From NCBI GenBank assembly GCA_965262505.1, contig CBDHFM010000030.1, positions 682,001-746,000 of the forward strand: a stretch of DNA of 64,000 nucleotides, given 5' to 3'. The notes beneath the pieces were generated by a model that did no database searches, was not told the DNA's origin, and worked only from the letters and a program-made list of their open reading frames with translations. This stretch comes from JACPPO01 sp965262505. GTDB lineage: Bacteria > Acidobacteriota > Vicinamibacteria > Vicinamibacterales > UBA2999. Numbering within the stretch: the first letter of the stretch is position 1; every line of letters begins with the position of its first letter. This document shows, piece by piece, positions 19,580-28,054 of the stretch. Both the position numbers and the translations under genes were made by a program.

Positions 19580-20041
19580 CTACCACGGGGAATGGCATGT
19601 CTGGCACGCCAGCCTTTCCGGATGCGGCGTAGAGACGACTTCGCGCCGCGCTCCGGGAGCGTGACACGTCAAGCAGGTTTCCCGAAGCAATGCGGAATGC
19701 GCCATCGGCGGTGCCAACCCGTTGGAAGCCCCACTGACATCCGGCGGGCGCAGACCCACAAAACTGCTGTTGCGGAATGGCGGGGAGGTATTCACTCCTT
19801 CGACGTGACATTGCCGGCATTGGACCCGCGTCGGGTGTGGAGACTTCGGTGCGAATGTGGCCGATTCGCCGTGGCAGGAAAGACAGTCGGTCATCGCGCG
19901 TGTTATTGCGTGGGGCGTGGCCGGCGGTGACCCGAAGTACAGGCGGCGCGGCCGGAGCTCGCGCTCACCCGCGTCCTGGGCGAAGGCCCAGCCGCCAAGA
20001 ACAATCGCACCCAGCGCGAAGACGATCAGCCGCCGCATCAT
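19580..20041 (-). CDS. napB: NapB-like periplasmic tetrahaem cytochrome c
   Basis: 153 aa from ATG at 20041, with a signal peptide ending near WAFAQ. Four CxxCH motifs: CLSCH, CRQCH, CLTCH and CQTCH. The first two, with PHAITRAMTDCLSCHGE and VQCRQCHVEGVNTSPPF, fit NapB, the dihaem electron donor of periplasmic nitrate reductase. NapB normally has only two haems, so residues after about 105 are an added dihaem tail. The start overlaps the napA stop (ATGA), so it was coupled to napA, which is now truncated. Haem loading would rely on the ccm operon at 54-62 kb. Confidence 0.82.
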   Translation of the reverse strand: MMRRLIVFALGAIVLGGWAFAQDAGERELRPRRLYFGSPPATPHAITRAMTDCLSCHGESATFAPKSPHPTRVQCRQCHVEGVNTSPPFRNSSFVGLRPPDVSGASNGLAPPMAHSALLRETCLTCHAPGARREVVSTPHPERLACQTCHSPW

Positions 20042-21473
20042 GCTCCGTCCTCGGCCTTCTCCACCCGCACACCGCACTTCTTGTAATCCGGCTGTTTTGA
20101 AATGGGACAGTACGCGTCCAGCGTCAACTCGTTAATCAGTTTGCCTTCGTCGAAGAACGGCACGAAGACCATCGATGGATTCGGCTGTCCGCGGCCGCCC
20201 ACCCGGGCCCGAAGCACGATCTGGCCGCGACGAGTGGTCAGTCGAACTAAATCCCCGTTCTGGAGATCAAGACTTCGGGCATCGTCGGCGTTAATTTCGG
20301 CGTAGGTCTCGGGTACGGCATCGTGAAGCGGTTTGATCCGGCGCGTCATGCTGCCGGTGTGCCAGTGTTCCAGGACACGCCCGGTCGACAACCAGAACGG
20401 ATAGTCGATATCAGTCGTCTCGGCTGGCGGCTCGTAGGGCCGAGCCCAGATTATGGCCTTTCCTCCGTTGTCTTCGTTCCCATAGAAACGCATGCCTTCG
20501 CCCTCGCCCACGTAAGGGTCCTGGCCCTCAACGTAGCGGTAGGCGGTCTCGGATCCGTCGACGACCGGCCATCGCAACCCACGGTTCTCGACGTACTGGT
20601 CGTATTCGGCCAGGTCATGTCCGTGGCCCAGCGTGAATTGGCGGTATTCGTTGAAGATCTCGCGTTCGTAGTCGTCACCATAGTCGAAGAGGCCCGCATA
20701 GCCCATCCGGCGCGCCACTTCCAGAAGCTGCCAGACATCGGGACGGGCTTCGCCCGGAGGATCCGCCGCCTGGAACCACTGCTGGGTTCTGCACTCGGAA
20801 TTGCCGAACATGCCGGTTCGCTTCACCCACATCGCCGAAGGCAGGAGCACGTCGGCAATCTCGGTCGTCGGCGTCGGATAAACGTCGGAAACGACGATGA
20901 ATCGGTCTTCTTTCTCGGCGGCATTGCGATACCGACTCAGATTCGGCATCGTGACCATCGGGTTCGTCACCTGAATCCACATCGTCCGTACGTCGCCTCG
21001 GTCCAGAGCGCGGAACATCTCGACGGTGTTGTAGCCTGGCGTAGGGGGCACACTCTCTTCGGGAATCCCCCATATCTGGGCGGCGGTTCTTCGGTGTTCA
21101 GGGTTGGTCACCACCATGCCTGAAGGCAGCCGGTTCGCCAGCGTTCCCACCTCGCGAGCCGTACCGCACGCGCTCGGCTGACCGGTCAGTGAGAACGGGT
21201 TACTGCCGGGCCGACCGATCTTTCCCGTCAGCAGGTGCAAATTGTTGATCAGATTGTTCATCCACGTGCCGCGCACATGCTGGTTCACGCCCATGCACCA
21301 GAGTGAAACTACGTTCACATCTGGATCGGCGTAAAGACCTGCGAGTTGACGAATCTGTTCGGCTCCGACGCCGCAGAGGCCAGCGGCAAGCTCGGGAGTA
21401 TAAGATTCCAGGTGCGCTCTGAATTCCTCGAAACCCATATTTTCTGGTTCGTCGGCAAACGCGAACCCGTCGT
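20038..21473 (-). pseudogene. napA: periplasmic nitrate reductase NapA, 5'-truncated at an IS630 element
   Basis: About 478 codons remain open from the IS edge to a normal stop. The text matches the C-terminal 60 percent of NapA: GVNQHVRGTWMNNLINNLHL, SLTGQPSACGTAREVGT, GHGHDLAEYDQY, WLSTGRVLEHWHTGSMTRR and the C-terminal KKCGVRVEKAE. The twin-arginine signal, the [4Fe-4S] Cys motif and the active-site Cys region are missing. No napA 5' part lies on the far side of the IS630, so the insertion was joined to a deletion or rearrangement. ATG at 21438 could start a fragment, but it could not hold a cofactor set. Confidence 0.9.
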
Positions 21474-21788
21474 CTAGTACCTTGCCGCAGTGGTTTTGAT
21501 CGGTTGCAACGAGGGTAGTTCCTCTGCCGACAACAACAGCTTGATCGTCCGGGGTTGGCGTGGAACCCGACTGATCAGACCGCGCCGCTCAAGCTCGACG
21601 ATCATGTGGTGGACGGCCGGGGGCGTGACCTGAAAGAACCGTTGAAAGTCCGCTTCGGCCGGTGGCGTTCGGTGAAGGAGCGTGTACGTGTAGAGGAAGG
21701 CTAGGTACTGGCCCTGCTTCTGGGTGAATCTCGGTGATGAACGGCTGGACACGGGATCGGGAAGGTGATCCAAGATGTCCATGCACAT
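21474..21788 (-). CDS. LexA-N-terminal-like winged-helix protein carried by the IS630
   Basis: 104 aa. FTQKQGQYLAFLYTYTLLHR followed by PPAEADFQRFFQVTPPAVHH, a LERRGLISR turn and RTIKLLL match the LexA DNA-binding domain, without the self-cleaving protease half. It starts 14 bases inside the transposase gene on the other strand, so the two are divergent with overlapping 5' ends, and it ends in the terminal inverted repeat. A role as repressor of the transposase promoter is inferred from this layout. Confidence 0.7.
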   Translation of the reverse strand: MCMDILDHLPDPVSSRSSPRFTQKQGQYLAFLYTYTLLHRTPPAEADFQRFFQVTPPAVHHMIVELERRGLISRVPRQPRTIKLLLSAEELPSLQPIKTTAARY

Positions 21789-22914
21789 ACGCTATCGCAT
21801 CACGCTGACCTACGATGAACAGCAACAGCTTCAGGCGCTTGTGAGCGGCGGCCAGGGGGCGGTTCGCAAGATCAAGCGGGCGCAGATTCTCCTCGCCGCG
21901 GACGCCACATCCACCGACGAGATGATCGCGCTCAACGTTGGTGTCGGCACGTCGACCGTGTACCGGACCAAGCAACGCTTCGTCGAGGAAGGACTGGACC
22001 GAGCGCTCCGCGAAGTGCCCCGTCCCGGCGCGCCGCGCAAGCTCGGCGCCAGCGATGAAGCCCTCCTGGTCGCGGTCGCTTGCTCACATCCACCCTCCGG
22101 GCGTGCGCGATGGACACTGGATCTCCTGGCCCGCGAGATGGTGCGACTCACCTCGCACGAGGCCCTGTCGGGCGACACGGTGGGTCGCCGGCTTGCCGAG
22201 ATGGCGCTGAAGCCGTGGCAGGAGAAGATGTGGTGCATTCCGACGGTCAACGCCGAGTACGTGGCGCGAATGGAAGACGTCCTCGATCTCTACGCCGAGC
22301 CGCCGGATCCGCGGCGACCGGTCGTCGGCTTCGATGAAACACCCCGGCAACTGATCGGCGAAGCGCGTGTCCCGATTCGGGCCAAGCCCGGGAAGCCCAG
22401 ACGAGTCGACTACGAGTACGTGCGCAACGGCACGGCGAATGTCTTCATGTTCGTAGACGTGAATCGCCCCTGGCGACATGCCAAGGTCACCGACCAACGC
22501 ACGTGCGTCGACTTCGCAGAGTGCATGCGCGATCTCGTCGATGAGCACTACCCGGAGGCCGAACGGATCCGTGTGGTGCTCGACAATCTTTCGGCACATT
22601 CAGCGGCAGCGCTCTACCACGCCTTCGATCCCGCCGAGGCACGACGGATTCTCCGTCGGCTCGAGTTTCACTTCACGCCGAAACACGCCAGCTGGCTCAA
22701 CATGGTCGAGATCGAAATCGGCGTGATGGTCAAGCAGTGCCTCGATCGTCGGATCCCTGCCAAGGCGATCCTCATCAAGGAGATCGCGGCATGGGAGCAA
22801 CGGCGCAATGACGAGAAGGCGCGCATCCACTGGATGTTTACAGTCGACCGTGCTCGCGAAAAGCTCGGCCGTGTGTATCCGCAACCCGCTGGTCGGGCCA
22901 AAGCCGCCGCGTGA
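21775..22914 (+). CDS. IS630-family transposase
   Basis: 379 aa. An N-terminal helix-turn-helix region (IALNVGVGTSTVYRTKQRFV) is followed by the DDE domain: VVGFDETPRQL, RVVLDNLSAH and ASWLNMVEIEIG supply the D, D and E. The frame is intact, so the element could still be active. It lies wholly between the two terminal repeats. Confidence 0.93.
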   Translation: MSMHIRYRITLTYDEQQQLQALVSGGQGAVRKIKRAQILLAADATSTDEMIALNVGVGTSTVYRTKQRFVEEGLDRALREVPRPGAPRKLGASDEALLVAVACSHPPSGRARWTLDLLAREMVRLTSHEALSGDTVGRRLAEMALKPWQEKMWCIPTVNAEYVARMEDVLDLYAEPPDPRRPVVGFDETPRQLIGEARVPIRAKPGKPRRVDYEYVRNGTANVFMFVDVNRPWRHAKVTDQRTCVDFAECMRDLVDEHYPEAERIRVVLDNLSAHSAAALYHAFDPAEARRILRRLEFHFTPKHASWLNMVEIEIGVMVKQCLDRRIPAKAILIKEIAAWEQRRNDEKARIHWMFTVDRAREKLGRVYPQPAGRAKAAA

Positions 22915-22954
22915 ACCGGTCAGATCCACTGCGGCGAGGTACTAGGAGAGACCC

Positions 22955-23530
22955 ATGACAGGCAAGGACATTTTTGCCGAACGTGGTCGCGCGCTCGAGG
23001 AAGAGTATTTCCGGAAGAAGGACAGGGAGCTGATCGAAAAGATGAGACGCGCGGCGACGGCCACCGAAGCGCGCGCGGAGATGGGGAAGAAGACCGGCCT
23101 CACGGATCCGGAGATGCTTCAGGAACTCGAGACGCTCGGCTTCACGCCGGAAACCGTCATCCTGCTGCCGCTCGTGCCGGTCGTTCAGATGTCCTGGGCT
23201 GAAGGCGGGGTCACGCCCGCCGAACGTCACCTCATCGTCAAGCTGGCCCGCGCCCGCGGTATCGACGAAGGCGGGGCCGCGGACCGCCAGCTTTCGGACT
23301 GGCTCGACCGCCGGCCCGCCGGGCACGTGTTCATGCATGCGACGCGGCTCATTCGCGCGATGCTCGCCGCCCCCCACCACGAAGATCTGACAGTCGACGA
23401 TCTCGTGACGTACTGCGAGTCGATAGCCGACGCGTCGGGCGGAATGCTCGGTATTATCGGCCGCGTCTCAGCCGAGGAGCGACAGCTCCTTACGACGCTC
23501 GTCGCCGAACTGAAGGGCCGCGCCGGCTAA
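22955..23530 (+). CDS. TerB-like hypothetical protein
   Basis: 191 aa, soluble and mostly helical. The middle reads PVVQMSWAEGGVTPAERHLI, like the TerB/DjlA superfamily pattern (aW-AdG-v...E...i...a...gi). The N-terminal 70 residues are charged and helical. The ATG is only nine bases from the IS630 end, and the ribosome site AGGAGAG begins at the IS edge, so any native promoter has been replaced by IS sequence. Function unknown. Confidence 0.65.
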   Translation: MTGKDIFAERGRALEEEYFRKKDRELIEKMRRAATATEARAEMGKKTGLTDPEMLQELETLGFTPETVILLPLVPVVQMSWAEGGVTPAERHLIVKLARARGIDEGGAADRQLSDWLDRRPAGHVFMHATRLIRAMLAAPHHEDLTVDDLVTYCESIADASGGMLGIIGRVSAEERQLLTTLVAELKGRAG

Positions 23531-23602
23531 CCGCCTCCGGCCGTTAAAACGACGGCGGCCCGTTGATGAGGTGGCCCTGGCCCGCAAGAGAAATGCGGAC
23601 CG

Positions 23603-23869
23603 TCAGGCGTGCCGTTTTGCGTCTACTCCGGTCGGACGTGTGTCGGGCAGCGCGGCTTTTGCCGGCGTGCGCCGCTCGCGGAACGCCCCGTACGCGCCAT
23701 CGTGCGTCCGATAAAGAAACCCCTCGACGACAAGCTGTGCGAGAACTGCCCGGCACGAGGCATCGTCAAGCTGCCAGAGCCGACACGCCTGCGAGAACGT
23801 TACGCGTAGACCTGGCATTTCGTCGTACTCAGCGCGAATGCGGGCCAGAAGATGGTCGTCGGTTTGCAT
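23603..23869 (-). CDS. small winged-helix-like hypothetical protein
   Basis: 88 aa. DDHLLARIRAEYDEMPGLRV followed by TFSQACRLWQLDDASCRAVL and VEGFLYRTHDGAYGAF looks like a short HTH/winged-helix unit of a kind often seen in soil bacteria as a stand-alone protein. No enzyme motif. It is divergent from the glutamate dehydrogenase gene (70 bases) and might regulate it, which is speculation. Confidence 0.6.
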   Translation of the reverse strand: MQTDDHLLARIRAEYDEMPGLRVTFSQACRLWQLDDASCRAVLAQLVVEGFLYRTHDGAYGAFRERRTPAKAALPDTRPTGVDAKRHA

Positions 23870-23938
23870 GCTCCGCTCGTCCGCAGCATACTCCGTCAGT
23901 GACCGACTTTCCAGGGAAACGGCTCCTTCTCCTTACCC

Positions 23939-25372
23939 ATGCCGCGTGAGTCTCCGGGCCGTATGCCTCGCAACTTCGAAGACAACGTCAACGTCTATTT
24001 CGACCGGGCGGCGGCATTCAGCGGCCACCCGAAAGGCTTGCTGGAACAGATCCGCGCGTGCAATGGGGTCCATGCGTTCCAGTTTCCCGTTCGTCACGCG
24101 GACGGTCGGATCGAGGTCGTGCGGGCGTGGCGCGCCGAGCACAGCCATCACAAGCTGCCGACGAAGGGCGGCATCCGCTTCAGTGCCGCGGTCGACGAGT
24201 CCGAGGTAAAAGCGCTGGCCGCCCTCATGACCTACAAGTGCGCGCTCGTGGATGTGCCGTTCGGGGGCGCAAAGGGGGCCGTGCAGGTGGACCCGCACCA
24301 GTACAGTGCGGAGATCCTCGAGCGGATCACCCGTCGCTACGTCCACGAGCTCGTCAAGAAGAACCTGATCGGACCGGGCCTGGATGTCCCAGCGCCCGAC
24401 GCCGGCACCAGCGAACGGGAGATGGCGTGGATTGTCGACACCTACATCGCGCTCAACCCCGGACAACTCGACGCGACGGCATGCGTCACCGGTAAGCCCG
24501 TGACGCAAGGCGGCATCCACGGTCGCAAAGAGGCGACGGGCCGCGGCCTCGTGTACGCGCTTAACGAGGCCTGTTCGCGCGCCGACGATATGGCGGCGCT
24601 CGGTCTCTCAGTCGGACTCGACGGCAAGCGTGTCGTCGTGCAGGGCATCGGCAACGTCGGTTACCACGCGGCGAAGTTCTGCCGCGAGCGTGGCGCGCGT
24701 GTGGTGGCCTTTGCCGCTCTCGAGGGCGCGATCTCGGATCCCATGGGACTCTCCGAGGACGCCGTCGTGGAATACCGCACTCGCACGGGATCGATTCTCG
24801 GCTACCCCGGCGCTACGTCAATGCCTCGCAGCGCCGACGCGCTGGAACTCGACTGCGACGTGCTGATACCCGCAGCCCTCGAGAACCAGCTGACCGGTGA
24901 TAACGCGCCGCGGATCAAGGCCAGGATCGTGATCGAAGGAGCCAACGGGCCGACGACGCCGGAAGCCGACGACATCTTCCGGAAAAAGGGCACGCTGGTC
25001 ATCCCGGACGTCTACGCCAACGCTGGGGGCGTGGTCGTGTCCTACTTCGAGTGGCTCAAGAACCTCTCCCACGTCCGCTTCGGACGGCTGGAGCAACGCC
25101 ACCGGGCCGCCTCTCACCGGCGGTTGCTCCAGGTCATCGAGCAGGCGACGGGCAAGACCTTCACCGACGCAGAACGAGCGGCGCTTGCAGACGCACCGGA
25201 CGAGCTGGGCATCGTCAATTCCAGTCTGGAAGGAACCATGATTGCGGCCTACCAGGAGAGCCGCGATACGCTCCAACGACAGCCCGCCGTCCAGGACCTG
25301 CGGACAGCCGCCTTCGTGAACGCCATCGACAAAGTGGCGCGAGCCTACATCGAGCTTGGCGTCTTCCCGTGA
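23939..25372 (+). CDS. gdhA: Glu/Leu/Phe/Val-family (glutamate) dehydrogenase
   Basis: 477 aa. HKLPTKGGIRFSAAVDESEV and KCALVDVPFGGAKGAV contain the substrate-binding and catalytic lysines; VVVQGIGNVGYHAAKFCRER is the NAD(P) Rossmann GxGxxG; NAGGVVVSYFEWLKN follows. It interconverts glutamate and 2-oxoglutarate plus ammonia in the cytosol. It is about 50 residues longer than the shortest homologues, with an insertion near 390-430. ATG at 23963 is an alternative start. Confidence 0.93.
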   Translation: MPRESPGRMPRNFEDNVNVYFDRAAAFSGHPKGLLEQIRACNGVHAFQFPVRHADGRIEVVRAWRAEHSHHKLPTKGGIRFSAAVDESEVKALAALMTYKCALVDVPFGGAKGAVQVDPHQYSAEILERITRRYVHELVKKNLIGPGLDVPAPDAGTSEREMAWIVDTYIALNPGQLDATACVTGKPVTQGGIHGRKEATGRGLVYALNEACSRADDMAALGLSVGLDGKRVVVQGIGNVGYHAAKFCRERGARVVAFAALEGAISDPMGLSEDAVVEYRTRTGSILGYPGATSMPRSADALELDCDVLIPAALENQLTGDNAPRIKARIVIEGANGPTTPEADDIFRKKGTLVIPDVYANAGGVVVSYFEWLKNLSHVRFGRLEQRHRAASHRRLLQVIEQATGKTFTDAERAALADAPDELGIVNSSLEGTMIAAYQESRDTLQRQPAVQDLRTAAFVNAIDKVARAYIELGVFP

Positions 25373-25568
25373 AAACAGAAAGGTATGTCAGGAGAACAGA
25401 CGACTCGGACGATCACTAGTATGCGATAGCGTAGCAGTCGCGGCGTGGATCGGCGGCCGCCAGGCGATTCTGCGTCAACGGATCGATCAGAACGGCCGTC
25501 GCGCACCCGGACATTCCAAAAGGACGCAGCCGGCCCACCTCGTGTCCGCAGGCCCTGTCGAGCCATAA
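25373..25568. other. intergenic, no gene seen
   Basis: About 200 bases between the dehydrogenase stop and the left inverted repeat of the next IS. Short frames here show no recognisable protein. It may hold the dehydrogenase terminator and remains of whatever the IS interrupted. Confidence 0.5.
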
Positions 25569-26974
25569 CTAGGTGTTACCGAGCGGTGCATCGTCGCGCC
25601 GTAACTTGGGTTACCGGAATCTGTGTTGAGAACAAGGCGTGTGGGCGCTGTGGGAAGCCGCGTTTTGTGCGGGTTTCCAACGCCCTGGTGGGCGCGTTTT
25701 TCGCGTCCACAGGTCGGGCAGCGTCCCCGCGCGGATTTTTCGCCGGCGCCGCAGGACTGACCCGCTGGTTGGCGAGGCGGTAGACGCCGGCCAGCCCTTG
25801 GTCGATCCGCTGCGCCAGGATGAACGGATCGAGACGCGCGCGGAGCTGTCTCAGCGCCCGGACCTGCGCCGGGGCGGCTTCGGCACACGCCTCCACGCGC
25901 TCGAGCGGCGTCCGCGGCGCGTCATAGCGGCGACGGAGGCGGGCGCCGACGCGGCGCTTCTCGACCAGCGTCACCGAGGGGAGAAACAGGTTCTGCAGCA
26001 GGCGCAGCTCCTCGTAGAGCCCATTGATCGCGGTGAGCGCCGGCGCCGAGTCATACCGCACGTAGCCCAGCAGCTTCCGCACGTGCGTCCAATTCTTCTG
26101 CTCGATGTGCGCGTTATCGTCCTTCTTGTACGGGCGCCCGCGAGTGAATTGGATGTCATGGTGCGTGCAATAGCGGCGGAGATGGTGATTGATGAACTCG
26201 GAGCCGTTGTCCGAATCGATCCCGCGCAACCGAAAGGGCATGGCTTGGCGCAAGTACTCCAAGCCTTCCTGGACGTGGTGCTGACTCTTGCCCATCACCG
26301 CCCGCGTTTCCACCCAGGTCGTGAGGATATCGGTCACATTCAGTGAATAAATGAAGTCGCCGGCAGCGCGATCGCCCGAATGCGCCACGAGATCGATCTC
26401 GGTAAAGCCCGGCTCCTGCACGTCCCAGCGGTCCGTCTTCAGCGGAATCTGATGCTTGAGGAGCGTCCCAGGCTTCGTCCGGCCGTACTGCCGCGTCCGC
26501 AGCTCGCTCTTGAAGGCCCGCAGGCACCGATCCATCTGCCGCGGGCTCATCGACCGGAGCTTCTCGACAACCTCGCGGGGGATCCGCCACCGCCGACATG
26601 CCCACGGCAGCCACGTGGGCAGCAAGGCCTGCAGCCGCAGAGACCACGGGTATCCGGCGGCCTCCCAGATTCGCCGCAACGTGCCCACGACCACCGGTCC
26701 ATAGCGGACCGGCGGGCCCCCGCGGCGTCGTCGCCGCGGTCGCTCCGGCCGACGCAGCGACCGAATCACCGCCTTGCGGTGATAGCCCGTCACCTCACAC
26801 ACCTCATCCAACAGCTGGCCCTTCGTCGGCCGCGCCGCGTGCGCGTAGCGTTCCCGCATCCGTCCCAGATACTCGCGAATTGCTTGTGGTCCCACTCGGA
26901 TTCTCCCCATCGCCATCCTCCCTGATGGGTAACCCGAGTTGTGGCGCGACGATAGGACGCCCGGTAACACTTAG
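25569..26974 (-). mobile_element. insertion sequence with integrase-core transposase
   Basis: The left end CTAGGTGTTACCGAGCGGTG and right end, read inverted, CTAAGTGTTACCGGGCGTCC are parts of about 47-base imperfect inverted repeats; both continue into ATCGTCGCGCC and end with a second GGGTTACC. Each end thus carries two GTTACC boxes, likely transposase sites. Exact outer borders are uncertain by a few bases and no clear target duplication is visible. The transposase stop lies in the left repeat. Confidence 0.85.
25576..26916 (-). CDS. DDE integrase-core transposase
   Basis: About 446 aa from ATG at 26916 (ATG at 26910 has better spacing to GGGAGG). An N-terminal HTH (EVCEVTGYHRKAVIRSLRR) is followed by an rve-type catalytic core: EIDLVAHSGD, IDSDNGSEFINHHLRRYC and KKDDNAHIEQKNW give D, D and E. 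The C-terminus is Arg/Ala-rich. It is of the IS481/IS3-like retroviral integrase class, but I cannot name the IS family with certainty. Frame intact. Confidence 0.85.
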   Translation of the reverse strand: MAMGRIRVGPQAIREYLGRMRERYAHAARPTKGQLLDEVCEVTGYHRKAVIRSLRRPERPRRRRRGGPPVRYGPVVVGTLRRIWEAAGYPWSLRLQALLPTWLPWACRRWRIPREVVEKLRSMSPRQMDRCLRAFKSELRTRQYGRTKPGTLLKHQIPLKTDRWDVQEPGFTEIDLVAHSGDRAAGDFIYSLNVTDILTTWVETRAVMGKSQHHVQEGLEYLRQAMPFRLRGIDSDNGSEFINHHLRRYCTHHDIQFTRGRPYKKDDNAHIEQKNWTHVRKLLGYVRYDSAPALTAINGLYEELRLLQNLFLPSVTLVEKRRVGARLRRRYDAPRTPLERVEACAEAAPAQVRALRQLRARLDPFILAQRIDQGLAGVYRLANQRVSPAAPAKNPRGDAARPVDAKNAPTRALETRTKRGFPQRPHALFSTQIPVTQVTARRCTAR

Positions 26975-27145
26975 CATGGCGCGATACGCAGGCTCGCAAT
27001 TCGTTGTAGCTTTCGGTAGTGTCCCGTAACTGCGCCGAGGGCCGGCGTTCCGGAAGCGTGCAGGCATGAACTCTCCTGACGTGGTACATATCATTCACGC
27101 AAGGGCGGTACCCGCCCGAGGCCCGAGGAACGAAGGAGACGGTAC

Positions 27146-28054
27146 GTGGTCGAGTTCAGGAACATTCTCTGTCCGATCGATCTGAGTGACGCGTCGGTTC
27201 GCCCCCTCGCCTACGCGGCGGCTTTTGCCCGCTGGTACAAGGCCAGGCTCACGGTGTTGCACGTCGTGCCGACATTCGATCCGATGCAGGTCCGGTCGAG
27301 CTCCCTCGGGGATCCGGTCCACATCGTGCGTCCCATGCCGCGCGAGCAGGTACTGGACGAGTTGCGCGCGGCGCTGGGCGCGGCGCAAACCACGACGCTC
27401 GACGTGACGCTCGCCGCCGAGGCCGGGAGCACAGTGCCGACGATCGTGGATCGGGCCGTGGCGATGCCGGCCGATCTGCTGGTCATGGGCACGCACGGCC
27501 GCAGCGGGTTCGATCGGTTCCTTCTTGGCTCGGTCACCGAGAAGGTGCTGCGAAGGGCTCCGTGCCCGATCCTGACAGTGCCACCGCACGCACCCGCGAA
27601 GGCGCCGGTGGAGGTGACGTTCAAGCAGATCGTCTGCCCGGTGGACTTCTCGCCGTCGGCGTTACAGGCGTTCGGGTTTGCATTGGACCTCGCGCGACAG
27701 GCCGGTGGATCCGTCACCGTGCTGCACGCGATCGAGTGGCTGGCCGACGAGGCTCGTGCGCATGCGGACTTCAATGTCCAGGACTATCGCCAGCATCTGG
27801 TTGAAGATGCTCACGCGCGGCTCCAGGCGCTGATCGCCGAGCAGCCCCAGACTAAGACTAAGGCCGCCATGGAGGATGCCGTCGTGACCGGCAGGGCCTA
27901 TCGCGGGATCCTCGAGACCGCCGAGGCGCAGGAGGCCGACCTCATCGTCATGGGTGCCCAGGGGCGCGGTGGCATGGGGCTCACGCTGTTCGGATCCACC
28001 ACGCAGCAGGTCGTGCGCGCCGCGACATGCGCTGTGCTAACTGTCCGACGCTAA
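27146..28054 (+). CDS. tandem universal stress protein (two UspA domains)
   Basis: 302 aa from GTG with AAGGAG upstream. Domain 1 (3-145) and domain 2 (157-302) each carry the UspA ATP-binding signature: GTHGRSGFDRFLLGSVTEKV and GAQGRGGMGLTLFGSTTQQV. Such tandem Usp proteins bind ATP or AMP in the cytosol during stress. The last base of the TAA stop is the first base of the ISAzo13 element, so the present stop codon is formed at the junction. Confidence 0.92.
   Translation: MVEFRNILCPIDLSDASVRPLAYAAAFARWYKARLTVLHVVPTFDPMQVRSSSLGDPVHIVRPMPREQVLDELRAALGAAQTTTLDVTLAAEAGSTVPTIVDRAVAMPADLLVMGTHGRSGFDRFLLGSVTEKVLRRAPCPILTVPPHAPAKAPVEVTFKQIVCPVDFSPSALQAFGFALDLARQAGGSVTVLHAIEWLADEARAHADFNVQDYRQHLVEDAHARLQALIAEQPQTKTKAAMEDAVVTGRAYRGILETAEAQEADLIVMGAQGRGGMGLTLFGSTTQQVVRAATCAVLTVRR

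Larger units (their letters stand above)
21474..22945 (+). mobile_element. IS630-family insertion sequence with accessory HTH gene
   Basis: Bounded by near-perfect inverted repeats: CTAGTACCTTGCCGCAGTGG at 21474-21493 and its complement with one change at 22926-22945. Both ends lie in CTAG, consistent with IS630-type TA target duplication. It holds a DDE transposase on the plus strand and a small LexA-like winged-helix gene on the minus strand whose stop codon (TAG) is part of the terminal repeat. It cuts napA on its left and abuts a TerB-like gene on its right. Confidence 0.92.

Noticed and set aside
25356..25568. 70-codon plus frame after the glutamate dehydrogenase gene
   Set aside because: No ribosome site, no motif, and it overlaps the dehydrogenase end.
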